From Flavobacterium undicola (lineage in GTDB: Bacteria > Bacteroidota > Bacteroidia > Flavobacteriales > Flavobacteriaceae): a stretch of DNA of 64,000 nt. Positions 17,970 to 26,898 of the stretch are shown piece after piece (position 1 is the stretch's first letter; each line of letters starts with the position of its first letter). The stretch is taken from contig NZ_JAAAPM020000007.1 in the NCBI RefSeq assembly GCF_009909155.2, positions 1-64,000 of the forward strand, in the 5' to 3' direction. The position numbers and the translations under genes were made by a program. The notes under the pieces were generated by a model that saw nothing but the letters and a program-made list of their open reading frames with translations, made no database searches and was not told where the DNA came from.

Positions 17970-20900
17970 ATGAAAGTCTATCGTCCTAAAAATAAGATAA
18001 GAATTGTAACAGCTGCGGCTCTTTTTGACGGTCATGATGTAGCAATCAATATCATGCGTAGAATTATGCAGGCCAGCGGCGTTGAAGTAATTCATTTGGG
18101 ACATAATAGAAGTGCAGCCGAAATAGTAAATACGGCCATTCAGGAAGATGTTAATGCCATTGCAATTACCTCTTATCAAGGAGGACATAATGAGTTTTTT
18201 AAATACATTTTTGATTTGCTTCAGCAAAAAGGAGCAACTCACATTAAGATATTTGGCGGTGGCGGTGGTGTTATTTTGCCTTCGGAAATTGCCGAATTAC
18301 AAGCTTATGGAATTACAGCAATTTATTCTCCTGATGATGGTAGAAAGATGGGATTGCAAGGAATGATTAATGATTTATTGCAACGTTGCGATGTTGTCCC
18401 CCCAGCCTCCGAAGGGGGAGTTTTACATATTACGGATAGACTATTAGAAAAAGATGTAAATACAATAGCTAGATTAATTTCGTTAGCAGAAAATAATCCT
18501 GATGAATTTCACAAAGGATTTCCTCAATCGTTGATAGCTCCCCCTTCGGGGGGTGGGGGGATTCCTGTTCTTGGAATTACAGGTACAGGAGGTGCCGGAA
18601 AATCTTCTTTGCTGGATGAGTTTGTTCGTCGTTTTTTGATTGACTTTCCAGATAAAACCATAGGAATAATTTCCGTTGATCCATCCAAACGTAAAACAGG
18701 TGGTGCCTTACTTGGCGATAGAATCCGGATGAATGCTATTGATAATTCCAGAGTTTATATGCGATCATTGGCTACCCGTGAATCTAATAGGACTTTGTCA
18801 AAATCGATTCAGGATGCTATTCAGGTTTTAAAAGCGGCACAATATGATATTATTATTGTTGAAACTTCAGGAATTGGTCAGTCTGACACTGAGATTGTAG
18901 ATTATGCCGATGTGACTTTGTATGTGATGACACCGGAATTTGGAGCTGCTACCCAACTTGAAAAAATCGATATGCTTGATTTTGCCGATGTAGTGGCTAT
19001 TAATAAATTTGACAAACGCGGAGCACTCGACGCATTGCGGGATGTGAAGAAACAATTCCAACGCAACCACAATCTTTGGGATGCTAATGTAGATAATCTT
19101 CCTGTTTTTGGTGTAATCGCATCGCAGTTTAACGACTCGGGAATGAATAGATTGTATCAGGCGGTTATGCGTACAATAGCCGAAAAAACTAAAGCCAATT
19201 TACATTCGACTTTTGAAACCAAATCTGAGATGAGTGAGAAAGTGTATGTGATTCCATCTCAAAGGACGCGTTATCTGTCTGAAATTGTCGAAACGATTCG
19301 GAATTATGATGAAAATGCAAAAAGCCAACAAGAAATTGCTCAAAAACTATATGGGATTTTTAAAACGTTGGAATCCTTGTCAGGGCAAAAGCCTGTTATC
19401 AGTAAAACTGGAATTGATGTTGAAACATTGCTTTCGAATGCGGTTGTTGAAAATAAGGACAATAGTATTTTTATCAATCTTTTATTGAATCAATTTGAGA
19501 AGCTAAAAAAGGATTTAGAAACACATCATTGGGAAATTATTTCAGGCTGGAATGAAAAAGTAAATAAATACAAAAATCCACTATATACTTTTAAGGTTAG
19601 AGGTAAAGAAATAAGCAGGGAAACCCACACAGAATCCTTGTCTCATATTCAAATTCCAAAAGTTATACTGCCTAAATATGAGGCTTGGGGAGATGTTTTA
19701 AAATGGTCTTTACAGGAAAACGTACCGGGAGAATTTCCCTTTACAGCGGGATTGTATCCTTTTAAAAGAGAAGGTGAAGATCCGTCCCGAATGTTTGCTG
19801 GAGAAGGTGGGCCTGAGAGAACGAATAGGCGGTTTCATTATTTGAGTTTGGGTCTTTCAGCCAAACGCTTGTCTACTGCTTTTGATAGTGTGACTTTATA
19901 TGGTAATGATCCTGACATACGTCCCGATATTTATGGAAAAATAGGCAATGCAGGAGTGGCAGTTTGCTGTTTAGACGATGCTAAAAAATTATATTCCGGT
20001 TTTGATTTGCTTAACCCCATGACTTCTGTAAGCATGACTATTAATGGTCCTGCATCCATTGTATTAGGTTTTTTTATGAATGCAGCAATCGATCAACAAT
20101 GCGAAATTTATATTAAAGCCAATAAGTTAGAGGAAGAGGTCGAAGAAAAAATCAATCGCATTTTTGAACAACAAGGGATTGAAAGCCCCCGTTATCAGGG
20201 TGGTTTGCCGGAAGGAAATAATGGCTTGGGATTAATGCTTCTAGGGGTAACGGGAGATGCTGTTTTACCTTGGGAGGTATATAATGAAATAAAAGCAAGG
20301 ACTTTGTTGCAGCTTAGAGGAACTGTTCAGGCTGATATTTTGAAAGAAGATCAGGCACAAAACACCTGTATTTTTTCCACTGAGTTTGCCTTGCGATTGA
20401 TGGGCGATGTACAAGAGTATTTCATAACTCATGATGTCCGAAATTTTTATTCGGTTTCTATTTCAGGTTACCATATTGCCGAAGCAGGAGCTAATCCAAT
20501 TACACAATTGGCTTTCACCTTAGCTAATGGATTTACCTATGTAGAATATTTCTTGAATCGCGGAATGAATATTAATGATTTTGGTCCTAATTTGTCTTTT
20601 TTCTTTTCCAATGGATTGGATCCTGAATATGCGGTAATTGGCAGGGTAGCGCGCAGAATTTGGGCGAAAGCCATGAAAAATAAATACCACGCCAATGAAC
20701 GTGTACAAATGTTGAAATATCACATCCAAACCTCAGGTCGTTCTCTTCATGCTCAGGAAGTTGATTTTAATGATATCCGAACTACGCTACAGGCTTTATA
20801 TGCCATTTATGATAATTGTAATTCTTTGCATACCAATGCTTACGATGAAGCCATTACGACACCTACCGAAGAATCAGTGCGCAGGGCAATGGCAATACAA

Positions 20901-21416
20901 CTCATTATTAATAAGGAATTTGGATTCACTAAAAATGAAAATCCAATGCAGGGTTCGTTTTTAATCGAAGCATTAACAGATTGGGTAGAAGCAGCTGTTC
21001 TGGAGGAATTCGAGAAAATTTCTGAGCGGGGAGGAGTTTTAGGAGCAATGGAAACCATGTATCAGCGATCTAAAATTCAGGAAGAAAGCCTGTATTATGA
21101 AAATTTAAAACATACTGGAGAACTGCCTATTATGGGAGTAAATACTTTTTTAAACGCTAAAGGTTCACCAACAATTATTCCTGCCGAAGTTATTAGGGCT
21201 ACTGAGGAAGAAAAGCAATACCAAATTAAAATGTTGAGCAATTTACAGCAAGTAAATCAAAATAAAGTAAAAGAACTGCTACAGGCAATTAAACAGGCAG
21301 CCATTAATAATGAGAATTTATTTGGACATTTAATGGAAGCAACTAAAATATGTTCTTTAGGACAAATTACCTCGGCTTTGTTTGAGGTAGGAGGGCAGTA
21401 TAGAAGAAATATGTAA
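17970..21416 (+). CDS. icmF: Fused isobutyryl-CoA mutase (IcmF), B12-dependent
   Basis: The 1148-residue protein has the IcmF fusion order. An N-terminal cobalamin-binding domain (10-135) carries D20-x-H22, where H22 is the lower axial ligand, and a GGGGGVILP turn. A MeaB-like G-protein chaperone follows, with P-loop G205-TGGAG-K211-S212, ISVDPSKR and [11 protein letters not shown]-barrel mutase domain follows ([20 protein letters not shown] near 610-635). It interconverts isobutyryl-CoA and n-butyryl-CoA using adenosylcobalamin, with GTP-driven cofactor loading. The linker between the first two domains contains two proline/glycine patches (about 143-151 and 188-197) encoded by an inverted GC-rich DNA repeat. 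It follows the VOC gene and ends at a terminator. Confidence 0.93.
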   Translation: MKVYRPKNKIRIVTAAALFDGHDVAINIMRRIMQASGVEVIHLGHNRSAAEIVNTAIQEDVNAIAITSYQGGHNEFFKYIFDLLQQKGATHIKIFGGGGGVILPSEIAELQAYGITAIYSPDDGRKMGLQGMINDLLQRCDVVPPASEGGVLHITDRLLEKDVNTIARLISLAENNPDEFHKGFPQSLIAPPSGGGGIPVLGITGTGGAGKSSLLDEFVRRFLIDFPDKTIGIISVDPSKRKTGGALLGDRIRMNAIDNSRVYMRSLATRESNRTLSKSIQDAIQVLKAAQYDIIIVETSGIGQSDTEIVDYADVTLYVMTPEFGAATQLEKIDMLDFADVVAINKFDKRGALDALRDVKKQFQRNHNLWDANVDNLPVFGVIASQFNDSGMNRLYQAVMRTIAEKTKANLHSTFETKSEMSEKVYVIPSQRTRYLSEIVETIRNYDENAKSQQEIAQKLYGIFKTLESLSGQKPVISKTGIDVETLLSNAVVENKDNSIFINLLLNQFEKLKKDLETHHWEIISGWNEKVNKYKNPLYTFKVRGKEISRETHTESLSHIQIPKVILPKYEAWGDVLKWSLQENVPGEFPFTAGLYPFKREGEDPSRMFAGEGGPERTNRRFHYLSLGLSAKRLSTAFDSVTLYGNDPDIRPDIYGKIGNAGVAVCCLDDAKKLYSGFDLLNPMTSVSMTINGPASIVLGFFMNAAIDQQCEIYIKANKLEEEVEEKINRIFEQQGIESPRYQGGLPEGNNGLGLMLLGVTGDAVLPWEVYNEIKARTLLQLRGTVQADILKEDQAQNTCIFSTEFALRLMGDVQEYFITHDVRNFYSVSISGYHIAEAGANPITQLAFTLANGFTYVEYFLNRGMNINDFGPNLSFFFSNGLDPEYAVIGRVARRIWAKAMKNKYHANERVQMLKYHIQTSGRSLHAQEVDFNDIRTTLQALYAIYDNCNSLHTNAYDEAITTPTEESVRRAMAIQLIINKEFGFTKNENPMQGSFLIEALTDWVEAAVLEEFEKISERGGVLGAMETMYQRSKIQEESLYYENLKHTGELPIMGVNTFLNAKGSPTIIPAEVIRATEEEKQYQIKMLSNLQQVNQNKVKELLQAIKQAAINNENLFGHLMEATKICSLGQITSALFEVGGQYRRNM
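18397..18561. repeat. Inverted 24-base GC-rich repeat inside icmF
   Basis: The 24-base segment at 18397-18420 and the segment at 18538-18561 are reverse complements at 22 of 24 positions and can pair across 117 bases. Both contain the C-run, TTCGG/CCGAA and G-run pattern seen in Flavobacterium palindromic repeats. They are far richer in GC than the rest of the gene, keep the frame, and encode PPASEGG and APPSGGGG in an interdomain linker. Confidence 0.75.
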
Positions 21417-21432
21417 CTCCAAATAAAATTAT

Positions 21433-21462
21433 AAATCTCCCAAGTTGGAGATTTTTTTTTAG
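21433..21462 (+). terminator. Terminator after icmF
   Basis: An 8-bp stem (21433-21440 with 21447-21454, loop CAAGTT) runs into a T-tract, 17 bases past the stop codon. Confidence 0.88.
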
Positions 21463-21538
21463 GTCTTATATTAAAATACTACTCATTTTTTGAGTGTGTT
21501 TTACTTAAATTTACATTGAAAATTAATCAGAGAATTAA

Positions 21539-22498
21539 ATGGCTTTTTTAAATAAAATCAACTTGCAAGCTGTATTGGATAGGAATACGGGATTTGGAAC
21601 TAATGCAAATAGTTACGGAGGACGTTTTGTAAATAAAAACGGTACTGCAAATGTTGAAAAAAAAGGAATGCACTTTTTACACCGCATTAGTTGGTATCAC
21701 ACCATGATTGATATGCCTGCATGGAAATTCATGATGGTTATCCTTACTTTTTATGTGGGAATAAATTTGGTTTTTGCTATGGCTTATTTCGGAATTGGAA
21801 TAGAACACCTTGATGGTATTCCAATGACAGCTAGTTATTGGGCTAAGTTTGGACAAGCTTATTTTTTTAGTGCGCAAACCTTTACAACCGTGGGTTATGG
21901 CCATATAAGTCCGGTTGGTTTTTTAACGAGTTTATTGGCAGCAGCCGAAGCTTTAATAGGATTGTTGAGTTTTGCAATTGCCACGGGATTGTTTTTTGGA
22001 CGATTTAGTAAGCCTACTGCTTTTTTGAAATTTTCTCATAATGCGCTTATTGCTCCTTATGGAGAAAGTACAGGTTTGATGATTCGTTTGAGTCCTTTTA
22101 AAAATACCAATTTTACTGATGCTGAAGCAAAAATGACTTTAGGGATGAGCATAGAGGAGAACGGTGTGAAAGTGAATAGGTTTTTTTCTTTAAAGTTAGA
22201 ACTCGAAAGAATCAATGCTTTAACGCTAAGTTGGACATTGGTACATCCCATAACCGAAGAAAGTCCTTTGTATGAGTTTGCAAAAGAAGATTTTCTGAAT
22301 GTTACAGGAGAGATTTTTGTGTATATAAAAACATTTGATGATATGTTTTCTAATACTGTAGCCACTCGAACTTCTTATACTTTTGATGAGGTGGTTTATG
22401 GAGCTAAGTTTGTACCAATGTATCAAAGAAGTGACGATAATACTAAAACTATTTTGGATTTGGACAAACTAAATCAATATGAAGAATGTGTTATATAA
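21539..22498 (+). CDS. Inward-rectifier (Kir-type) potassium channel
   Basis: The 319-residue protein has the KirBac layout: a cytoplasmic N-terminus with an amphipathic slide helix (about 45-60), outer helix (62-84), pore helix and selectivity filter T117-V-G-Y-G121 followed by His, inner helix (about 128-152), then a C-terminal immunoglobulin-like Kir domain (about 155-310, beginning FSKPTAFLKFSHNALIAPYG). It should form a tetrameric K+ channel in the inner membrane. The residue after the filter is His rather than the more common Asp or Glu. It lies between icmF and the MerR-B12 regulator with its own gap on both sides. Confidence 0.92.
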   Translation: MAFLNKINLQAVLDRNTGFGTNANSYGGRFVNKNGTANVEKKGMHFLHRISWYHTMIDMPAWKFMMVILTFYVGINLVFAMAYFGIGIEHLDGIPMTASYWAKFGQAYFFSAQTFTTVGYGHISPVGFLTSLLAAAEALIGLLSFAIATGLFFGRFSKPTAFLKFSHNALIAPYGESTGLMIRLSPFKNTNFTDAEAKMTLGMSIEENGVKVNRFFSLKLELERINALTLSWTLVHPITEESPLYEFAKEDFLNVTGEIFVYIKTFDDMFSNTVATRTSYTFDEVVYGAKFVPMYQRSDDNTKTILDLDKLNQYEECVI

Positions 22499-22538
22499 TA
22501 TGTTCTTGATTTCTTAATGGGTTTTTGTTATAAAAACG

Positions 22539-22550
22539 TATATTTGTTTA
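22539..22550 (+). promoter_or_regulatory. Candidate -7 box and shared motif before the MerR-B12 gene
   Basis: TATATTTG (22539-22546) fits the Bacteroidota -7 consensus TAnnTTTG and lies 21 bases before the ATG. It is part of a GTATATTTGTTTAA stretch that is nearly repeated before crtI (GTATATTTGTTAAA), suggesting a common promoter or operator. No -33 TTG at the usual 17-23 base spacing is evident. Confidence 0.45.
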
Positions 22551-22567
22551 ATCATATGTTTGAATAG

Positions 22568-23464
22568 ATGAACAATATAAAAAATGTTTTTAGTATAAAA
22601 GACCTTGAAAATCTTTCAGGAATAAAGGCGCATACCATTCGTATTTGGGAAAAAAGATATCAGGTTCTAGAACCCATGCGTACTGATACTAATATAAGAT
22701 TGTATGATTTAGTTAGTTTGCAAAAATTGTTAAACATTACTTTTTTACATGAGTATGGTTATAAGATTTCTAAAATTGCGACTTATTCAGAGAGTGAAAT
22801 TCAAACACTTGTAAAGCAAATTATATCTTCCAAAAATGCTAAAAATCACGCTATTAACGCTTTTAAAATGGCGATGATGAATTTTGATCAGCAGCTTTTT
22901 TTAAATACTTATAACTGGTTAGCAGAAGAGAAATCATTTAAAGAAATTTTTCATCAGGTGTTCATACCGCTTTTAGATGAAATTGGTTTGTTGTGGCAAA
23001 CTGACACGATTTCGCCAGCTCATGAGCATTTTATCAGTTATTTGCTAAGGCAAAAAATCATTTTAAATTCAGAAAAACTACAGTTTTTACAACCAACAAA
23101 ACTAGATAAGGTTTTTGTGTTGTCACTTCCTTTGAACGAAATTCATGAATTGGGATTAATGTACATGCACTATGAAATACTTTTAAAAGGATATAGAAGT
23201 ATTTATTTAGGAGAAAGTATGCCTATCCATAATTTAAAAGATTTAAAAAAACATTTTAGTTCTATTGTGTATGTTTCTTGTTTCACAGTGAAACCGGATA
23301 GAGATGAAGTCAATGAATATGTTCAGGAAATGGTAAATGAATTGTTAGATGATACTACCGAACTATGGTTGACAGGAAGGTTAGTTCCTCATATTAAAAC
23401 GGAATCACTTTTAAGTAAAGTAGCTGTTTTTAGTTCAATAGCAGAATTAACATCAAGGCTGTAA
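22568..23464 (+). CDS. MerR-type regulator with cobalamin-binding domain (CarH/LitR-like photoreceptor)
   Basis: The 298-residue protein joins an N-terminal MerR winged helix (8-75, LSGIKAHTIRIWEKRYQVLE) to a helical-bundle plus Rossmann B12-binding module. It keeps W143-x9-E153-H154, the CarH signature that caps adenosylcobalamin, and a lower-ligand-type motif E191-x-H193-x-x-G196 (DxHxxG with Glu for Asp). In Thermus and Myxococcus relatives such proteins bind DNA as tetramers in the dark and dissociate when light breaks the Co-C bond, derepressing carotenoid genes. Here it lies 34 bases upstream of crtI, and photolyase follows, so the same role is strongly suggested. Actual light response is inferred, not shown. 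Confidence 0.9.
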   Translation: MNNIKNVFSIKDLENLSGIKAHTIRIWEKRYQVLEPMRTDTNIRLYDLVSLQKLLNITFLHEYGYKISKIATYSESEIQTLVKQIISSKNAKNHAINAFKMAMMNFDQQLFLNTYNWLAEEKSFKEIFHQVFIPLLDEIGLLWQTDTISPAHEHFISYLLRQKIILNSEKLQFLQPTKLDKVFVLSLPLNEIHELGLMYMHYEILLKGYRSIYLGESMPIHNLKDLKKHFSSIVYVSCFTVKPDRDEVNEYVQEMVNELLDDTTELWLTGRLVPHIKTESLLSKVAVFSSIAELTSRL

Positions 23465-23482
23465 TTTTGTTTAGTAATTTTG

Positions 23483-23500
23483 TATATTTGTTAAACAAAT
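23483..23500 (+). promoter_or_regulatory. Candidate promoter/operator overlapping the crtI start
   Basis: TATATTTG (23483-23490) is a -7-type box. Overlapping it, ATTTGTTAAACAAAT (23486-23500) is a perfect 7-bp-arm palindrome that reaches into the crtI start codon. If the box is used, transcription would begin at or next to the ATG, giving a nearly leaderless mRNA, and a dimeric regulator on the palindrome would block it. The MerR-B12 product is the obvious candidate ligand. Confidence 0.45.
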
Positions 23501-24968
23501 GAAAAGAAAAATTACAATCATAGGTTCTGGGTTTTCAGCATTGTCTGCGGCTTGTTATTTGGCAAAAAGCGGACACGACGTTTTGGTTTTTGAGAAAAAC
23601 GAAACCATAGGAGGCAGGGCAAGACAATTCAAAAAAGACGGTTTTACATTCGATATGGGGCCAAGTTGGTATTGGATGCCCGATGTTTTTCAGCGATTTT
23701 TTGCCGATTTTGGAAAGAAAACAAGCGATTATTATGAGCTTATAAAATTGTCACCAGCTTATCGTGTGTATTTTGGAGTGAATGAATTCATTGCTATAGC
23801 AGATAATTTAGACGAAATTGTGTCAACATTTGAAGCTATCGAAAAAGGAAGTGGTAAAGTGCTTAGAGAATTTATAGCCGAAGCCAAAAGTAACTATGAT
23901 ATCGCAATTAAAGATTTAGTGTATCGTCCGGGAGTTTCTCCATTAGAATTAGTGACAGTAGAAACGACTAAAAAGATTGGACAATTTTTTAGCAATATCA
24001 GTCGGGATGTTCGAAAGAAATTCAAGAATGAACGATTAATTCAAATATTAGAATTTCCCGTTTTGTTCCTTGGAGCCAAACCATCTGATACACCTTCGTT
24101 CTATAGTTTTATGAATTATGCCGACTTTGGATTGGGGACCTGGCATCCCAAAACAGGAATGTTTGATGTGGTTCGTGCCATGGAAAGTTTAGCAACAGAA
24201 TTAGGAGTTCAGTTTTTTGTCAATTCGAATATCGAAAAAATAATTGTCGAAAATAAAACTGCCAAAGCCATTGTTGTCAATGGAGAAAGAATTGAATCTG
24301 ATTTGGTTTTAAGTGGTGCCGATTACCATCATTCCGAAACTTTATTGGATAAGGAACACAGAATGTATTCGGAACAATATTGGGAATCTCGTGTTTTTGC
24401 ACCTTCGTCATTGCTGTTTTATGTAGGTTTTAATAAAAAGATTGAAAACATTTCGCATCACGCTTTGTTTTTTGATACTGATTTTTACCAACATGCAAAA
24501 GACATTTATGACGAGCCACAATGGCCTCAAGAGCCTTTGTTTTATGCTAATTTCCCATCACTGACCGATAAAACGGCTGCGCCTGAGGGAATGGAATCGG
24601 GGTTTTTCTTAGTGCCACTAGCGCCTGGAATTAATGACTCCGAAGTATTAAGAGAACAATATTTCAACAAAATAATACAGCGTTTTGAAACCATTACGCA
24701 ACAAAATATTAAAGAACATATTTTATTTAAGCAATCCTTTTGCAAGAACGATTTTGTAGAGAAATACAATTCATATAAAGGAAATGCTTACGGAATGGCA
24801 AATACTTTATTACAAACTGCTTTTTTAAGGCCAAAACTAAAAAGCAAAAAAGTTCGTAATTTATATTTTACAGGACAATTAACTGTCCCGGGACCTGGAG
24901 TTCCTCCTGCATTGATCTCTGGAAAGTTAGTATCCAATTTGATAGACAAACAATTTCTAAAAGTATAG
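23499..24968 (+). CDS. crtI: Phytoene desaturase (CrtI-type)
   Basis: CrtI is a membrane-associated FAD enzyme that desaturates phytoene stepwise to lycopene. The 489-residue product has an N-terminal dinucleotide fold (ITIIGSGFSALSAACYLAKS, about 5-24), the GGRARQFKKDGFTFDMGPSW region and the C-terminal carotenoid-desaturase signature GQLTVPGPGVPPALISGK (about 459-476). It begins right after the candidate operator and is followed 2 bases later by crtB, so they form an operon. Yellow-orange zeaxanthin-type pigment is the usual outcome in flavobacteria; the lycopene cyclase needed is not in this window. Confidence 0.95.
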   Translation: MKRKITIIGSGFSALSAACYLAKSGHDVLVFEKNETIGGRARQFKKDGFTFDMGPSWYWMPDVFQRFFADFGKKTSDYYELIKLSPAYRVYFGVNEFIAIADNLDEIVSTFEAIEKGSGKVLREFIAEAKSNYDIAIKDLVYRPGVSPLELVTVETTKKIGQFFSNISRDVRKKFKNERLIQILEFPVLFLGAKPSDTPSFYSFMNYADFGLGTWHPKTGMFDVVRAMESLATELGVQFFVNSNIEKIIVENKTAKAIVVNGERIESDLVLSGADYHHSETLLDKEHRMYSEQYWESRVFAPSSLLFYVGFNKKIENISHHALFFDTDFYQHAKDIYDEPQWPQEPLFYANFPSLTDKTAAPEGMESGFFLVPLAPGINDSEVLREQYFNKIIQRFETITQQNIKEHILFKQSFCKNDFVEKYNSYKGNAYGMANTLLQTAFLRPKLKSKKVRNLYFTGQLTVPGPGVPPALISGKLVSNLIDKQFLKV

Positions 24969-24970
24969 TT

Positions 24971-25813
24971 ATGAAGCAATTATTTGACGATGTTTCCTTC
25001 AAATGCAGTAAGTTAGTTACTAAGGACTACAGTACTTCATTTTCATTGGCGGTATACATGTTTTCGCCAAGTATCAGGGATGCCATTTACAGCATCTATG
25101 GTTTTGTACGTTTTGCTGACGAAATTGTGGACTCTTTTCATGGTTATGACAAAGAAAATCTAATTAATGATTTCGAAACCGACTATTACAAAGCATACTG
25201 TTCCGGAATAAGTTTGAATCCTATTTTGAATTCGTTTCAGCAAACTGTCAAGAAATATAATATTTCAGATGATTTGATTCAGGCTTTTTTGAAAAGCATG
25301 AAAATGGATTTAATCAAATTAGATTACAATTCTAAAGCCGAATATGAAGAATACATTTATGGTTCTGCAGACGTGGTAGGTTTAATGTGTTTGAAAGTTT
25401 TTGTGGCTGGAAAAGAACATAAATACGAAGCCTTAAAATCTGAAGCCATGCGATTGGGTTCTGCTTTTCAAAAAGTAAATTTCCTTCGCGATTTAAAAGA
25501 CGATAATTTGATTCTGAATCGAAATTATTTTCCCGGAGTCGATTTGAATTCTTTTGATGAAAATACAAAAAAAATGATCATCAACGAAATCAACGAAGAT
25601 TTTAAAATTGCCTACCAAGGAATTGTGAAATTACCTATCGAAGCTAAATTTGGCGTTTACACCGCTTATGTATATTATAAAAAATTGCTTAAAAAATTAG
25701 AAAACACACCTTGCAAAGAGATTGGAAACACCAGAATCCGGGTTTCTAATTATACTAAAGCCATACTTTTAGCCCAATCTTTCGTTACCTATAAGTTGCG
25801 ATTGGTGGAATAA
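24971..25813 (+). CDS. crtB: Phytoene synthase
   Basis: CrtB condenses two geranylgeranyl diphosphates head-to-head to phytoene, the first committed carotenoid step. The 280-residue protein has the two aspartate motifs of trans-isoprenyl synthases: D50-EIV-D54 in VRFADEIVD and D174-LKD-D178 in the FLRDLKDD block. Squalene-synthase-like activity is possible by sequence but the crtI/crtZ context argues for phytoene. It starts 2 bases after the crtI stop and is followed by crtZ after 23 bases. Confidence 0.94.
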   Translation: MKQLFDDVSFKCSKLVTKDYSTSFSLAVYMFSPSIRDAIYSIYGFVRFADEIVDSFHGYDKENLINDFETDYYKAYCSGISLNPILNSFQQTVKKYNISDDLIQAFLKSMKMDLIKLDYNSKAEYEEYIYGSADVVGLMCLKVFVAGKEHKYEALKSEAMRLGSAFQKVNFLRDLKDDNLILNRNYFPGVDLNSFDENTKKMIINEINEDFKIAYQGIVKLPIEAKFGVYTAYVYYKKLLKKLENTPCKEIGNTRIRVSNYTKAILLAQSFVTYKLRLVE

Positions 25814-25836
25814 ACAACCGAATTAAACCCTAAAAA

Positions 25837-26277
25837 ATGATTTCATTTTTAATTACAATAGCTGTTTTTCTTTTTATGGAATGTGTTACCTGGTTAACGC
25901 ACAAATACGTGATGCACGGCTTAATGTGGTACTTTCACGCCGATCATCACCAACCTAAATACGAGCATGTTTTTGAGCGCAATGACATCTTTTTTGTCAT
26001 TTTTGCCATTCCCAGCATCGTTCTGTTTTATTATGGAACTGAGGGCGGAATCAATTATTTGTTTTTCATTGGATTAGGAATCACCATTTATGGTTTTTGT
26101 TATTTCATGATTCATGATGTCTTGATTCATCAACGTTTCAAGTGGTTCAAGAACACCAAAAATAAATACCTGATAGGTTTACGCAAAGCGCATAAAGTAC
26201 ACCACAAACATCTGGGAAAAGAAGAAGGCGAATGTTTCGGGATGCTTTTTGTGCCATTTAAATATTATAAAATGTAG
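25837..26277 (+). CDS. crtZ: Beta-carotene hydroxylase (CrtZ-type)
   Basis: The 146-residue membrane protein has four short hydrophobic segments and the histidine boxes of non-haem diiron hydroxylases: HKYVMH, FHADHH, HDVLIH and HKVHHKH. CrtZ adds 3-hydroxyl groups to beta-carotene rings, making zeaxanthin. The position after crtB and the short length support CrtZ rather than a sterol desaturase. It ends the crt operon; a structured repeat follows. Confidence 0.9.
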   Translation: MISFLITIAVFLFMECVTWLTHKYVMHGLMWYFHADHHQPKYEHVFERNDIFFVIFAIPSIVLFYYGTEGGINYLFFIGLGITIYGFCYFMIHDVLIHQRFKWFKNTKNKYLIGLRKAHKVHHKHLGKEEGECFGMLFVPFKYYKM

Positions 26278-26282
26278 TATGA

Positions 26283-26408
26283 TTTGGGCGTGACCTCTTT
26301 GAAAAAACAAGAAAAATGTTTTTCAAAGAGGTCGGGCTTTTCACTCCCGCTTTTATAAACTAGACGAAAAGTCTAGTTTATAAAGAGCTCTGTTACAATC
26401 CCTCACGC
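26283..26408. repeat. Structured intergenic repeat, copy C
   Basis: Two perfect hairpins are present: 26292-26306 with 26319-26333 (15 bp) and 26352-26365 with 26371-26384 (14 bp, loop GAAAA). Read on the minus strand, the order is GCGTGAGGGATTG, hairpin, AGCGGGAGTGAAAAGCCCGA, hairpin, GAGGTCACGCCC, the same as copy A at 1.6 kb but with unrelated stem sequences. It separates the crt genes from the SRPBCC-photolyase genes. Confidence 0.72.
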
Positions 26409-26436
26409 AAACACACTTTGTCTAAAAAACAAAATC

Positions 26437-26898
26437 ATGAAAGTCTATAAAAAAGAAACCGTTCAACATATTAATGCCAGTATCGAGGAATGTTGGGCTT
26501 TTTTCTCCAGTCCACGCAATTTGCAAAAAATAACTCCCCAAACGATGGGATTTCAAATCACCGATTTTGATGGTAAAAACATGTATGCCGGACAGATTAT
26601 TCAGTACAAAGTATCTCCTTTTTTGGGAATCAAATTACCCTGGGTTACTGAGATTACTATGGTAAAGGAGCAATCTTATTTTGTAGACATACAGCTTTTT
26701 GGACCTTATGCCTTATGGCATCACAAACATTTTTTCGAACCAACAGAAAATGGCGTAAAAATGACAGATTTAGTGCATTATGCGTTACCATTGGGGTTTA
26801 TTGGACGCATTGTGAATGCCTTAATTGTGAAAAACAAACTCAAAGGAATATTTGAATACAGAGTGAAAAAAGTAAACGAAATTTTTAATTCAAAGTAA
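26437..26898 (+). CDS. SRPBCC family protein
   Basis: The 153-residue protein has the START/SRPBCC hydrophobic-pocket fold: INASIEECWAFFSSPRNLQK at the N-terminus, a PWVTEITMVKE strand, an LWHHKHFFEP turn and a long C-terminal helix. Such proteins bind small hydrophobic ligands. Its stop codon overlaps the photolyase start by one base (TAATG), so the two are translationally coupled. In Actinobacteria the same fold is fused to TIGR01777 oxidoreductases, and such a protein is encoded just beyond the photolyase here, suggesting that the two work together. Confidence 0.88.
   Translation: MKVYKKETVQHINASIEECWAFFSSPRNLQKITPQTMGFQITDFDGKNMYAGQIIQYKVSPFLGIKLPWVTEITMVKEQSYFVDIQLFGPYALWHHKHFFEPTENGVKMTDLVHYALPLGFIGRIVNALIVKNKLKGIFEYRVKKVNEIFNSK

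Noticed and set aside
17652-18242. 196-codon minus-strand ORF opposite the VOC and icmF genes
   Set aside because: Both strands' real genes here have strong family matches on the plus strand; this product has none.
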